Shown here piece after piece: positions 24,130 through 36,000 of a DNA stretch of 64,000 bases. Both the position numbers and the translations under genes were made by a program. Each line of letters begins with the position of its first letter. Positions within the stretch are counted from its first letter, which is position 1. This DNA comes from Dasypus novemcinctus (taxonomy: Eukaryota; Chordata; Mammalia; Cingulata; Dasypodidae). The notes under the pieces were generated by a model that saw only the letters and a program-made list of their open reading frames with translations, ran no database searches and had not been told where the DNA came from. The DNA lies in NCBI RefSeq assembly GCF_030445035.2, contig NC_080695.1, positions 1,668,545-1,732,544 of the forward strand. Reading direction: 5' to 3'.

Positions 24130-25690
24130 CCCCACTAGGCCTGGCCAGCTCTGAACCCTGCCCTCGCCACTGTGGGCAAACTGCGTCTGAAGACGGGGTG
24201 ACAGGAGCAGATGACCCACAGAGCTGCTGTGAGATCCAGATGGCTCTGGACAAATGCATCAGCCAGCCTGATGGGGCTGCGACTTCCTGCTCGTTAGCTG
24301 CCCGGGAAGGGCAGGGCAGAGCTGGGCAGCCTCCTCCGGGCAGGGCCCGAAGGACCTGACGACACTTTGGGGAGGGGGAAAGGGAGAAGGAGGGCACGGA
24401 GGGCCTGGCGTGGGCCTGCGGGCGTGGAGGCTCAGGGCCGGAAGGCTGGGGTGGGGGGGTCCCTGAGCCTTGAAACCATCGTGCCTGGTTTCCAGTGAGA
24501 CCCCAGCCCAGACTGGAGTCTGGGCAAGGATCTCTCTGTCTAGGGAGTGGAAGCTGAAGCTTTTGACAGGTGCTGCGGCGAGGCCCCACACTAGCGGGGC
24601 CTGGAGGGAGTGTACGTGGGGTCTGAGAGCGGGCACGGGGTACTCAGCCCGGGCCTCACGTCAGCTCTCGTGGCCGGTGACGCCGCGCCCACCTGCCGCA
24701 GTCTGTGAGGGCCCCACCCCGAGTTTGCAGGGCGGGAAGGAGAGACGTGCTCGGAAGTCCTGGGCTGGGTTCCAGGGTCACCTGCACGCCTGGGAAGACG
24801 GAATGTGCTCTGCCCTCAGGTCTGGAGAAGTAACCTCAATGCCACCTTCCGAGCAAGCACTCACTACGAGCCAGGCGCGAGGCTCGAAACCTCTCACACA
24901 CAGCCCCGCGGCGACTTCTCCAACTCCACAGGGCTTAGAGGTGAGGAAACCGAGGCTCTGAGGAGGCAGGGGCTGGCCAAGGTCACAGCGCCTGGGCGGG
25001 GCCCGTTTCAGGCCCAGGGCGTCTGGCCCCAGAGCCCGGCGGCACCAGCTCCTCGCTGGACATTTGGGGCAGGGCGGGCAGGAGGTGAGCTGGCCTGGGG
25101 AGCAGATGGTGGAGCCACGGGGGCCTCCCTCCAGGGCTGCGTGCACAGCTGCCCCTGCCGTCCACTCAGCTCAGAGGCCTGCGGCGGGGGGGGGGGAGCC
25201 TGTGGACAGATGACCGTGACCCCCAGCCCTCCCACGGCCAGCTCAGGTCCAGCGGCCTCAGCCTCCGTGCCCCCATCTGTGTGATGGGGACGCTTGTCAC
25301 AGCATTGTCCTCGCTGGGTTGGGCATAGAGAAAAAAGAGATGCTTCATGCGTCTTGCTCGCTGTGCTGGCGTCACGGTGGACCCTGGGAGGACACCTGCT
25401 CTTTCCGTGGGCAGTTCCTGAGCCACAGAACCTCTGTGGGCGCCAAGATGCTGAGGGGCTGGGGCCACGGCCCACCCCAAGCCCTGTCCTCCAGCTCCTC
25501 AGACCCTGCCCAGTGTGGGGGCAGCAGGCAGAGCAAAGAGTGCATCTGACTCCCTATCACTCCTGTTTTCCGCCATAAAATGGGAACCGCAGTGCCTAAG
25601 TGTCAAAAAGGGTCTGTGAGCAGGGAGCTCCGTGCATACAGTCAGCGCTCAGTGCACGTCGGCATGACCGGCCCTGCCCTCCTGGCAGCG
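24130..25690 (+). repeat. MIR-like fragments (several)
   Basis: Three ancient MIR-type stretches in FBXL16 intron 1. About 24845-24990: 'gcaagcactcactacgagccaggc' then 'gaggtgaggaaaccgaggctctgagg…ggccaaggtcaca', a near-complete MIR sense match. About 24170-24240: a 'gtgggcaaactgcgtctgaa' type match. About 25560-25670: 'ccataaaatgggaaccgcag…gtcagcgctcagtg'. The spacing sequence between them is not repeat-derived as far as I can tell. Confidence 0.5.
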
Positions 25691-25825
25691 CTTGCACACG
25701 CACGAGGTGGGGGAGGGACTCACGTGCTTCCTGGAGGGTGGGTTCGGGGAGGGCCGTGGGCGGCGCGAGAGCACGGCAGGCTCACTCCCTCTCCTCCCGG
25801 CCCCTGCGCAGCGCCAGCGGGGAAG

Positions 25826-28800
25826 ATGTCAAGCCCGGGCCTCGGCAGCGACCCCAAGCCGCCGTGCTTGCCTCGCAACGGCCTGGTGAAGCTGCCCGGC
25901 CAGCCCAACGGCCTGGGTGCCGCCAGCATCACCAAGGGCACTCCGGCCGTCAAGAACCGCCTCTGCCAGCCGCCGCCCCCGCCCGCCCTCCCTCCGCCCA
26001 GCCTGGCTGCCCCGCTGCCCCGGGCTGCCCTGGCCGGGGGCCCGTGCCCCCCGGTGGGGCTCCCCCTTGGCGGACCGGCCTCGGCCCCGGCGCCCGGGCC
26101 CCCGGCGGAGCGGCCGCCCCTGGCCACGGATGAGAAGATCCTCAACGGCCTGTTCTGGTACTTCTCGGCCTGCGAGAAGTGCGTGCTGGCGCAGGTGTGC
26201 AAGGCCTGGCGGCGTGTGCTCTACCAGCCCAAGTTCTGGGCCGGCCTGACGCCGGTGCTGCACGCCAAGGAGCTCTACAACACGCTGCCCGGGGGCGAGA
26301 AGGAGTTCGTGAACCTGCAGGGCTTCGCGGCGCGCGGCTTCGAGGGCTTCTGCCTGGTTGGCGTCTCGGACCTGGACATCTGCGAGTTCATCGACAACTA
26401 CGCGCTCTCCAAGAAGGGCGTCAAGGCCATGAGCCTCAAGCGCTCCACCATCACCGACGCCGGCCTGGAGGTGCGCGCCCGGCTGCCGGCGGCGGGGCGG
26501 CGGGGGAGGGCCCCGCAGCAGCTGCCTTGCCAGGGTGGAGGGCGCGTGGGGGTGGCCGCAGGGAGGGCTTGGTGCACGGGGGTGTGAGAGCCGAGGGCGG
26601 CTCCGGAGCGGGGGGAGGCGGGACGAGCTGCCGAAAGCCACGGAACCTGGTAAAAAATGAAGAGGCCTGGCCCCTTGTTAAAACATTAGGGAGACAATAG
26701 AGCAGTCCACCAACTCGGGGGCCTTCTGAGCCAGGGGTGCTGGAGGAGAGAAGGAGCAGAGCTCAGAGGGGCAGCGGGAGGAGGGCTGGAGCACTCACGA
26801 CGTGCCGCAGACCCCAGCCCGGCCCGGGCTCCACAGGTCCCCGTGCCCTGCCGCCTCTGGAAAGTCATCGAGCCGGCTTAGGCATGACTCAGGCACACCC
26901 GGCAGCGTTGGGCTGGATGAGCGTGTAATGCACAGCTAGAGACCCCGCTCCCCAGCCCCCGCGGGCTCCCTTGCCCCGTCTCCTGCAGTGCCCACCCGCC
27001 CTGCGCCCCCAGGCTCCACGATGATGTGGGCAAGGTGGGGGGCGTCCTGACCCCAGCCGCCCGCGTGCAGGTGATGCTGGAGCAGATGCAGGGCGTGGTG
27101 CGCCTGGAGCTGTCGGGCTGCAACGACTTCACGGAGGCGGGGCTGTGGTCCAGCCTGAGCGCACGCATCACCTCGCTCAGCGTGAGCGACTGCATCAATG
27201 TGGCCGACGACGCCATCGCGGCCATCTCGCAGCTGCTGCCCAACCTGGCCGAGCTGAGCCTGCAGGCCTACCACGTGACGGACACGGCGCTGGCCTACTT
27301 CACGGCGCGCCAGGGCCACAGCACGCACACGCTGCGCCTGCTCTCCTGCTGGGAGATCACCAACCACGGCGTGGTCAACGTGGTGCACAGCCTGCCCAAC
27401 CTCACTGCGCTCAGCCTCTCGGGCTGCTCCAAGGTCACCGATGACGGCGTCGAGCTCGTGGCCGAGAACCTGCGCAAGTTGCGCAGCCTCGACCTCTCCT
27501 GGTGCCCGCGCATCACCGACATGGCGCTGGAGTACGTGGCCTGCGACCTGCACCGCCTGGAGGAGCTCGTGCTTGACAGGTGCATGCGTGAGCCCCAGAG
27601 TCTGCAGGGGGGTTCTCGGGAGAGGGTGGGGCCACGGAAGGACAGGATGGGGGCGGGGCCAGGGCTGGGGTGGGCGGGGAGAGGGCGGGGCTGTTGTGGG
27701 TGCGACCAGGCCAGGGGCACTCCCGGAAAGGAGAGCTGGAGCTGAGGGGCCGCGCGAGACACTTTGAAAGTGGCTTCCGGCGTTCTCCCTCTGGTCTGCC
27801 CACAGGTGTGTCCGCATCACGGACACTGGCCTCAGCTATTTGTCCACCATGTCGTCACTCCGCAGCCTTTACCTGCGATGGTGCTGCCAGGTACCAGTCT
27901 TCAGCCCCCGGGGGATGGGGGAGAATCTGGGGGGCTGGGGGGCAATCCGCCAAACCTATGTCAGCCACTCTCAGACACTTCAGGGAAGTCTGGGATCCTG
28001 TGCACCCAGTGGCCGACCTAGGGGAGCCTTACGGGGTTCCCAGGATCTTCGCGGGCACTCCCCAGCTGTCTCCTGGCTCCGTGGGAGGCTAAGAACCCCC
28101 CCATTTTGAGTCCCGCCTCCTGCACCTGCGGCAGCTCCAGCGTGGGGGTCCCCTCCCAGGGTCTGAGCAGAAACAGTTAACCCTCTCGCCTCCCGCCCAG
28201 GTGCAGGACTTCGGGCTGAAGCACCTCCTGGCCATGAGGAGTTTGCGTCTCTTGTCTCTGGCAGGTGAGACCCCTGCCTCCCTGCTGGACAATGACCAGC
28301 GCCCTCCACCCCCCAGGGAGGTCCGACACCCCACCCCAAGCCTTGTGCTGACTCACGGCATCCCAGGTCTGAGCAAGCTCTAGCCGGGCCAGGCCACGGG
28401 TGCCACCTTCTGCCCTTTCCCAAGTTGGGCCCTTGGTCAGGCCCCCCCCCGCCCCGCCCCCTGAGCCCCGCCCCCAGCCCGCCCACTGAACCCCGGCCCC
28501 ACCCGCTGCGCTCCCCGTCCCGCCCCCTGAGCCTGGCCCCGGCCCCACCCGCTGATCGCCGGCCCCGCCCCCTGAGCCCCAGTCCCGCCCCCCTGAGCCC
28601 GGCCCCGCCTGCCGAGCGCCGGCCCCACCCACTGAGCCCCAGCCCCGCCCACTGCGCTCTCCCAGTCCCGCCCCCTGAGCCCGGCCCCGCCCACCGAGCC
28701 TCAGCCCCCGCCCGCTGCGCTCCCCAGTCCCGCCCCCTAAGCCCGGCCCCGCCCGCCGAGTGCCGGCCCCGCCCACTGAGCCCCAGCCCCGCCCACTGCG

Positions 28801-29113
28801 CTCCCCAGTCCCGCCCCCTGAGCCCGGCCCCGCCCGCCGAGTCCCAGTCCCGCCCCCTGAGCCCGGCCCCGCCCCCTGAGCCCGGCCCCGCCCACTGAGC
28901 CCCAGTCCCGCCCCCTGAGCCCGGCCCCGCCCGCTGAGCGCCGGCCCGCCCCGGCCCCCCGCAGGCTGCCCGCTGCTGACCACCACCGGGCTGTCGGGCC
29001 TGGTGCAGCTGCAGGAGCTGGAGGAGCTGGAGCTGACCAACTGCCCCGGAGCCACGCCCGAGCTCTTCAAGTACTTCTCGCAGCACCTGCCCCGCTGCCT
29101 CGTCATCGAGTAG
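25826..29113 (+). CDS. FBXL16: FBXL16, F-box/LRR protein 16
   Basis: Coding exons 25826-26470, 27071-27579, 27806-27890, 28201-28264 and 28965-29113. All phases join, giving 483 aa (human 479). FBXL16 is a brain-enriched F-box/leucine-rich-repeat protein that binds SKP1 and PP2A and modulates substrate ubiquitination. The N-terminal ~90 aa are Pro-rich. An F-box-like segment follows ([20 protein letters not shown]…[15 protein letters not shown], about residues 95-140). LRRs run to the C-terminus, with repeats such as [20 protein letters not shown] and [20 protein letters not shown]. It ends HLPRCLVIE. The start at GGGGAAGATGTC matches human MSSPG. A leader exon at the CpG island near 19.6 kb is inferred. 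The last intron is a minisatellite. No frame break seen. Confidence 0.97.
28430..28960. repeat. C-rich minisatellite in the last FBXL16 intron
   Basis: Tandem array of about 17-20 bp units 'ccccgccccctgagcccg', mixed with 'ccccgcccactgagcccca' and 'ccccgcccgccgagcgccgg'. It runs to within about 5 bp of the acceptor at 28963, so it must also supply the branch point and pyrimidine tract of the last exon. Confidence 0.88.
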
Positions 29114-30835
29114 CGCGGGGCCCCTCCCGCCCCCGCGTGGGACACCGGCCTTGCTCCTGGTGGGGGGTGGGGGCGCCTCTGGGCCCCTCTCTCCCGGGCC
29201 TGCCCTCAGGGGAGCCCACGAGCCCCTCGCCTAGCTGGGGGGGCGGGGCGGGCCTGCCAAGGGTCAGCCCGGCCCCGCCCCCGGCCCCGCCGCTGCTCCC
29301 CCGGCCCCGCCCCGGCCAGCGAGGGGCGGCGGGAGGGCCAGCCCCCCGCACGCACGCACGCTCGGGGACTTTGTGCATGCCCCTCGCGCCCGCACTGCAC
29401 GCCCGCCCTCCACCGCGCCCCAGCCGCCGCCATCTCTCGTCTCGTCGCGGGGGGGGGGGGGGGGGGGGCGAGGCTCGGTCCTGGGGGTGCGCTTTGAGCA
29501 CGCCAGACCGCCGCCCTTCCCGCCTTCCCCGCTCATACCCTGCTCTTTGTCTCCCGCTGTCCCTCCCCCCCATCCCGGGCAGGGCCCCGGGGATTGAGGG
29601 GGGCTGGGTCCCCCAGGACACAGAGGCCCGAAGGAACCCCAAGGGCTTCCCGCATCCTCCACTGCACCGCGCCTGGCGCCCTCCGAGGGTTGCGAAGGGA
29701 AACAGGCCACCTCCAAAAGCCATGGCCCGCGAGGATCCCAAGCCCCATCCACCCCTCCACGGCATCCTGACCCCCCGGGCCTCCCCTCTTCCTGCCACTG
29801 TGTTCCCTCCCCCTCGGGCCCACAGGTCCTCAGGCCCTGGCCAGCTTGGGGCAGGATTGCATTGGGAGGGGGACAGACTGGCTGGCGATGACTGTCGTGT
29901 CCAACTGGGGTGCCCGTCAACGTAGGGGTGATGCAGGCCCTTTGAGAGCTCCTAAGCTGGAGCGACACCTCGGGGTATCAGCCCCAGGAGGACCCCACAT
30001 CTCAACCCCTGCAGCATCTGGCCTGGGGGCTCTCGGCACCCCGCTTCCCCCTGAGCAGGTGGGGTCTGGGTCCCAGCCAAGGCTCAGGGCCAGCGCCAGC
30101 CAGGGACTCCGATCTTCCGTGGCCAGCACACCCTCCACCCTGGAGGAGGGAGGACCCACCCGCACCTCGGCCCTCCCCAGCTTCCCAAGCCTCTGCCTGC
30201 CCCATGGGCTCTGACCGGGTTCTGTCCGATCCCAAAACATCGAGAAGTCCTGGGGGGATGCTGGCACATCTTGGCAATTGCTGAGGAGGGGGCTGGGACC
30301 CCTTTCCATCCCAACTCTGAGCCCCAGAAGATACTCTGCCCACCCCCCATTGAGGGACATCCCCTATCTGGTTGGAAGGGAGTAGCCAGTTTCCAGAGAG
30401 CCAGAGAGTGAGAGAGAGTGAAAGAGAGCGAGAGAGAGAGATGCTGTTGAAGCAGAGAAGCGTTCAACAGCCCAAAGATTCCACTGCCCTGTGGAGAGCC
30501 GGCTGGGTGCTCCAGGGCCGAAGTGGTAGGAGCCAGTTTCTTCAGCCTCCCTACAGTCCCCTAGTGGGGAGGGGGTAGCTGTCCATTTGCCCAAAGTATT
30601 AATGCAACTGAAGCTGTGATATTTCCAACGACTGTAGGAGGAAATTTAAGGGGAGAAAGGAAAACAAAACCAACCAACCCCTAAAATCATTTTCTTATTG
30701 TACATAATGACCTCATTCTCCTGTATATGCGGAAGATATAACCTTATATTTGGTAAGTGTTTCTTGTGCTATTTTATCACGTGACCTGTTTATAAAAATA
30801 TATATTAAAAAAAGTTGTAAAAACGTGTCTGAGTT
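29114..30835 (+). other. FBXL16 3' UTR
   Basis: Sequence from the FBXL16 stop to the ATTAAA signal at 30804. It contains a poly-G run of about 20 at 29451-29468, a (GA)n stretch at 30405-30440 and an AT-rich last 250 bp. No other gene seen. Confidence 0.6.
30804..30809 (+). terminator. probable FBXL16 polyadenylation signal
   Basis: ATTAAA in an AT-rich stretch followed by a GT-rich element ('aacgtgtctgagttgtttct') about 15-35 bp later. It implies a 3' UTR of about 1.7 kb. Confidence 0.55.
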
Positions 30836-30995
30836 GTTTCTAGGTCATCAGCCTGTGATGGGGGCAGGGTGTACCTGCTCTGGGCAGCCCAGGCTTCTGG
30901 GGATTCTTGTGTACCTCTCAGCTCAACCTACTCATTCGTTCTTTCAACAACCAAGTAGAGGGTTTCCTGTGCCGGGCTGGGAGCATATCAATTAC

Positions 30996-31428
30996 TTTTT
31001 TTTTTTTTTTTTAAAGATTCATCTTATTTATTTCTCCTGCCCCACCTGTTCCCTCCATTGTCTGTTCTCTGTGTCCCTTCTCTACGCACTCTTCTGTGTC
31101 TGCTTGTATTCTCATTAGGTGGCTCCGGGAACCGATTCTGGGACCTTCTGGAGTGGGAGAGAGGTGATTACTCTCTTGTGCCACCTCAAGGTTCTGCTAC
31201 GTCTTCTTATTTTCTCTCCTGTGTCTTTGTGTCATCTTGCTGCGCCAGCTCTCAGCACTGACCGGCACTCCTGCACAGGGTGATATTCACACGTGGGCTG
31301 GCACTCCATGTGGCCAGCTTGCCACGTGGGGCCAGCTTACCCTCACCAGGAGGCCCCGGGCATCGAACCCTGGACCTCCAATATGGTAGATGGGAGCCCA
31401 ATTGGTTGAGCCACATCCGTTTCCCAGG
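30996..31428 (-). mobile_element. xenarthran DAS-type SINE, reverse orientation
   Basis: Full-length tRNA-derived SINE. The minus strand starts GGGAAACGGATGTGGCTCAA and carries the B-box-like GGTCCAGGGTTCGATGC, then a long body, and ends in poly(A) (poly-T at 30996-31012 on plus). An 8-bp target duplication with one mismatch flanks it: TCAATTAC at 30988-30995 and TCAATGAC at 31429-31436. This family is, to my knowledge, restricted to armadillos and relatives, and is the strongest pointer to the host lineage. Confidence 0.85.
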
Positions 31429-31734
31429 TCAATGACTCACACAAAGTCCCTAACCTTCCACTGCCTAAAGGGAGAGAGACAAACACTAAGGTCATTGCAC
31501 ACAATAGTACCTCAAAAATACCTAGTATCCAGCTGCTCCTTCCAGGAGGGCAAAAATTAGCCCGGTTCAGCACAGAGAAGCGGAGGCATCCTAAGGAACC
31601 ACACAGTGCCTCTAGGCCACACAGTGCCTCTAGGAAGCACAGCATCCTAAGGAACCACACAGTGCCTCTAGGCCAGCCAGGCCTTGCACCCAGGAGAGAA
31701 GGAGCGGGTGGGGGTGGGGGTGGGAATGAGAGAG

Positions 31735-32095
31735 GGTCTTCTGTTGTGTCAGGCACTGGCTGAGACAGACACAATCCCTGCCACGGGAATTCACGCCTTT
31801 GTGAGGCAAGAGCCCGAAGACAAAGCAGCGGGTTGTGACAAGTGCTGTGGAGGTGGCAGGGACCAGAGAGACCACATCAGATGCGCTGGCCAGAAAGGTT
31901 CTCTCTGGGATGACATGTAAGCTGGACCTGGAGGGCAGAATGGTAGTAGAGCCCTCCAGAGGAGGCTCAGCGGCCCTGAGGCAGGAGAGGGCTTGGCCGC
32001 TGGAAGGAGGGATGGAAGCTGCTGTGGCCGAGGCGCCGGCCGCCAGGAAGAGCGAGGCTGGACACTAGTCCAGAGACAGAGGTCAGGGGCTTGGG
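31735..32095. repeat. L2-like fragment
   Basis: 'gtgtcaggcactggctgaga…caatccctgcc', 'gtgacaagtgctgtggaggt' and 'gatgacatgtaagctggacctggag' follow the order of ancient L2 text (gtgccaggcactg…tccctgccctc…ataagtgctatgaag…gtgacatttaagctgagacct). Diverged. Confidence 0.55.
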
Positions 32096-32334
32096 AGGCC
32101 TTGAGAGCTGGGTGGGGGCCCCGGGGGCCTGCAGCAAAAGGGGAACCTGGCTGTGGGCGGCCCATCCCGGGGAAAGACGGCTGGGGAGAAGGGGAGTGTG
32201 AAGACGGAGAAGATGGGCGGCGGGAGCCGTTCCGGGATGACCGGGCTTCCGGGTGCACCTGGGAGAAGGTGTGAAAAGACTAGGATTTAAAACAAAGAAA
32301 AACGAAAACCCACGAAACGACCGAGGTGGAACGG

Positions 32335-33043
32335 GGTAGCCCAGAGCGACCCCTTGGGCCGGAACTTTCGTGACAGCTCGAGTCCGCGTCCGCTTCCGGT
32401 GGGGGCCGGGTAGGAGGCGGACCGCTTCCGGCGAGGCGCTTCCGGACCGGCCGGCCAGCCTAGTCCGTGGCTGGGGGTCCTGTGGAGGGCGAGGCCGCCC
32501 CGGCTCCTCTGGCTCCGGTGTCGCTGCCCCGCGCCCTTCCAGTCCCCCAGACCCTCAGGGCCGCGTAAACAGCTCCGTCCGCGAGGCCTCTGCAGCCCCC
32601 GCGCCTCTATCGCCCGGGTCCTCCGGGCCCCTCTAGCCCGCCCGTCCCCGCCCCTCTGTCCCGGCCCGCGCCCTCGGCCCTAGAAGGCCCCCTGCCCAGC
32701 GGGCGCACGCTGCGAGGGGGCGGTGCAGAGGTCGCCTGGGTTGACCAGGCAGCGTCTTCCAGGCCGGGGGGGTGTCAGCCACGGACTGACTGTTCTCAAG
32801 GTAGCTGTGGCGCCAACTGACTGGCCCAGCCAGGTCAATAGGGTGGACTCTGGGGACCGGGTGAGTTTGAACTTGCCGGTCAGACTGACTGAGTGTGCGT
32901 GGACTGCCCACCAAGTCTGACCAGCCTAGCCAGGCCTAAGCAGTTGTGGGGGACCCAGCCAGAGTGACGGGTCTGAAGTGACAGGCCCAGGCTGACCAGG
33001 CCAGCCCACTCTACTGACCGCTGCCCCACCGACTGTGGCAGCC
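32335..33043 (+). promoter_or_regulatory. WDR24 CpG-island promoter and leader
   Basis: CpG-rich from about 32340 to 32720 with four ETS cores (GGAACTTTC, CTTCCGG three times between 32392 and 32447). The stretch 32720-33043 is CpG-poor leader or intron sequence leading to the WDR24 start. Whether the leader is spliced cannot be told. Confidence 0.55.
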
Positions 33044-36000
33044 ATGGAGAAAATGTCCCGCGTGACCACGGCCCTGGGGGGCAGCGCGTTGACGGGCCGC
33101 ACCATGCACTGCCACCTGGACGCGCCGGCCAACGCCATCAGCGTGTGCCGGGACGCGGCCCAGGTGGTCGTGGCGGGCCGCAGCATCTTCAAGATCTACG
33201 CCATCGAGGAGGAGCAGTTCGTGGAGAGGCTGAACCTGCGCGTGGGCCGCAAGCCCTCCCTCAACCTGAGCTGTGCGGACGTGGTCTGGCATCAGATGGA
33301 CGAGAACCTGCTGGCCACGGCGGCCACCAACGGGGTGGTGGTCACGTGGAATCTGGGCCGGCCGTCCCGCAATAAGCAGGACCAGCTGTACACAGAGCAC
33401 AAGCGCACGGTGAACAAGGTCTGCTTCCACCCCACGGAGGCCCACATGCTGCTGAGCGGCTCCCAGGACGGCTTCATGAAGTGCTTCGATCTGCGCAGGA
33501 GGGACGCTGTCAGCACTTTCTCCGGTGAGGCCTGCGGAGGCGGGGGGACGGGCGGGGGGCGCGGAGGCAGGTTGGCGTCTTGCGGGGGGCCCAGCCTGTC
33601 CAGGCTTGCCCAGAAGGCCTCAGATCGTACCCCCCCCGAGGGTTTCCCGGAGGAGGGGACACTGAAAGCTGGTGGAAGTGGGTGGGCTTCGGCAGGGGTG
33701 GGGCGGGCGCAGGCCTGCTGGAGGGGAGAGGGCTGGCACTGAGGCAGGAAGCGGGGGAGCTCCTCTTCTCTCACCCCTGAGCTCCAGGCTGCCTCCTGCA
33801 GCAAGTCTACTGGGACCTCCAGAGGACGTGGGGTGCACTGCTGGGGCCCCCAGGTCATCTCCCCAGCAGGCCCCAGCACCCTGCCAGTGGGTCTTGAGTC
33901 AGCTCTCCTTTCCTCTCTTGATGAAACCAAGAGACGCTTGGGGCAGGACCTCAGGGTCTCAGAGAATTGGGGGTCTCCTAACAGGTCCTGAGCCGCCTCT
34001 GCGTGGGGAAGGGGGTTCCTGTTTTGGGGTGAGCTTGGGGCTGACCAGGCAGCTGCAGCTTTAAGTGGTGGAGACTGGGCAGAGGCTGGGCATGCTCTCC
34101 ATATGCCTCACTGTGCCCCCGGTGAGGGCTTCAGGACCCCAGGGAGAGTGGACAGGAGGCTGGCTGGGGCTCCTTTTCTCCCAGGGCCCAGCCTCAGGCT
34201 GACACCAGATATGGAATCCAGGGGAACCCAAGGCCCAGGGATGGCATGAGAAACCCCCAGGCTCTTGTTTCCCCTGCCCCGGGCCTTGCGTCTGCTCTGC
34301 GAGTCTCCTCCCCGCAGCCTCAGCCCCGTTCAGGCCTTGGGGGCCCTCAGCCTCCTTGAGGGCCCTGCCTTCGGCCGCTGCCCTCTGCCCACCCGTGAGC
34401 GGGCCTCATCATGGCTTCCTCCTGGGCATCCCGCCGCAGGCCAGTCCGAGAGCGTGAGGGACGTGCAGTTCAGCGTCCGGGACTACTTCACCTTCGCGTC
34501 CACCTTCGAGAATGGCAACGTGCAGCTGTGGGACATCCGGCGGCCTGACCGCTGCGAGCGAATGTTCACAGCCCACAACGGGCCTGTCTTCTGCTGCGAC
34601 TGGCACCCTGAGGACAGGTAGGGGCCAGGGGTCGCGTGGGCGGGGCTCCCGGGGTCTGGAGACCCGTGAGGTGGGTGGGTGGGTGAGGAGCAGCAGGACA
34701 CTGAGGTGGCCTGGGCCTCCCGCAGGGGCTGGCTGGCCACAGGCGGGCGCGACAAGATGGTGAAGGTCTGGGACGTGACCACCCACCGTGCCAAGGAGAC
34801 GCACTGTGTGCAGACCATTGCCTCGGTGGCCCGAGTCAAGTGGCGGCCAGAGTGCCGCCACCACCTGGCCACGTGCTCCATGATGGTGGACCACAACATC
34901 TATGTGTGGGACGTGCGCCGGCCCTTCGTGCCGGCCGCCATGTTTGAAGAGCACCGCGATGTCACGACGGGCATCGCCTGGCGCCACCCGCACGACCCCT
35001 CCTTCCTGCTCTCCGGCTCCAAGGACAGCACGCTGTGCCAGCACCTGTTCCGTGACGCCAGCCAGCCCGTGGAGCGGGCCAACCCCGAGGGCCTCTGCTA
35101 CGGCCTCTTCGGGGATCTGGCCTTCGCTGCCAAGGAGAGCCTGGTGGCCACTGAGTCGGGGCGCAAGCCATACGCCGGCGACCGGCGCCACCCCATCTTC
35201 TTCAAGCGCAAGCTGGACCCGGCTGAGCCCTTTGCGGGCCTCGCTTCCAGCGCCCTCAGTGTCTTCGAGATGGAGCCTGGTGGCGGCAGCATGAGCTGGT
35301 TTGTGGACACGGCCCAGCGTTACGCGCTGGCCGGCCGGCCGCTGGCCGAGCTCTGTGACCACAATGCCATGGTGGCTCGGGAGCTGGGCCGCAACCAGGT
35401 GCAGGGCCGGGGCCTCGGGCCGAGGGGAGGGGCTCCTCTGACAGCTGTGCCCCAGCCCTGCTCTGCGCTGCAGCACCTGCTCCTGCCTCGTGGCCTGCAG
35501 TCCCGAGGCTGGGGCAGAGAGGAGCAGAGCCCGGGGCTGTCCTCGGGGCGTGGAGGTCTTGGGAGTGAAGCCCCATGCGCCCAGCTCTTGGTGCAGACCT
35601 TCCTGGGCGCCTGGCCCCCCGGGACCACTGCCTGAGAGGCACGCGCTGCCCACCTGGCCCGAGCTCCCGGCTGCTGCCCGCACCCGTTTCTCGCTGCCTT
35701 CTTGGCCCCCTGGCTGCCTTCCAGCCTCGAGTCCCCCCCCCCCGCCCCCCGCTTCCTGGCTGCTCCGCTGCTGCAGGATGGAGGCTGGGGTTCATCCTCC
35801 CCGCGGGCCTTGGCTGCCCCACCTGGAAACCAGGGCACTGGGTCCTGGGCAACTGAGCCCTGTGGATGAGGGTCTGACTGTGCCACGGGGGTTCTGTGGG
35901 CGCGGAGGCCCGGTTGTGATGCGTGCCCGCCCCCAGGTGGCGCAGACGTGGACCATGCTGAGGGTGATCCACTGCAGCCCTGGCCTGGTGCCCTCCGCCA

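Noticed and set aside
29200-30350. Candidate ORFs in the FBXL16 3' UTR
   Set aside because: Pro/Arg-rich frames in GC-rich UTR sequence with no homology or splice signals.
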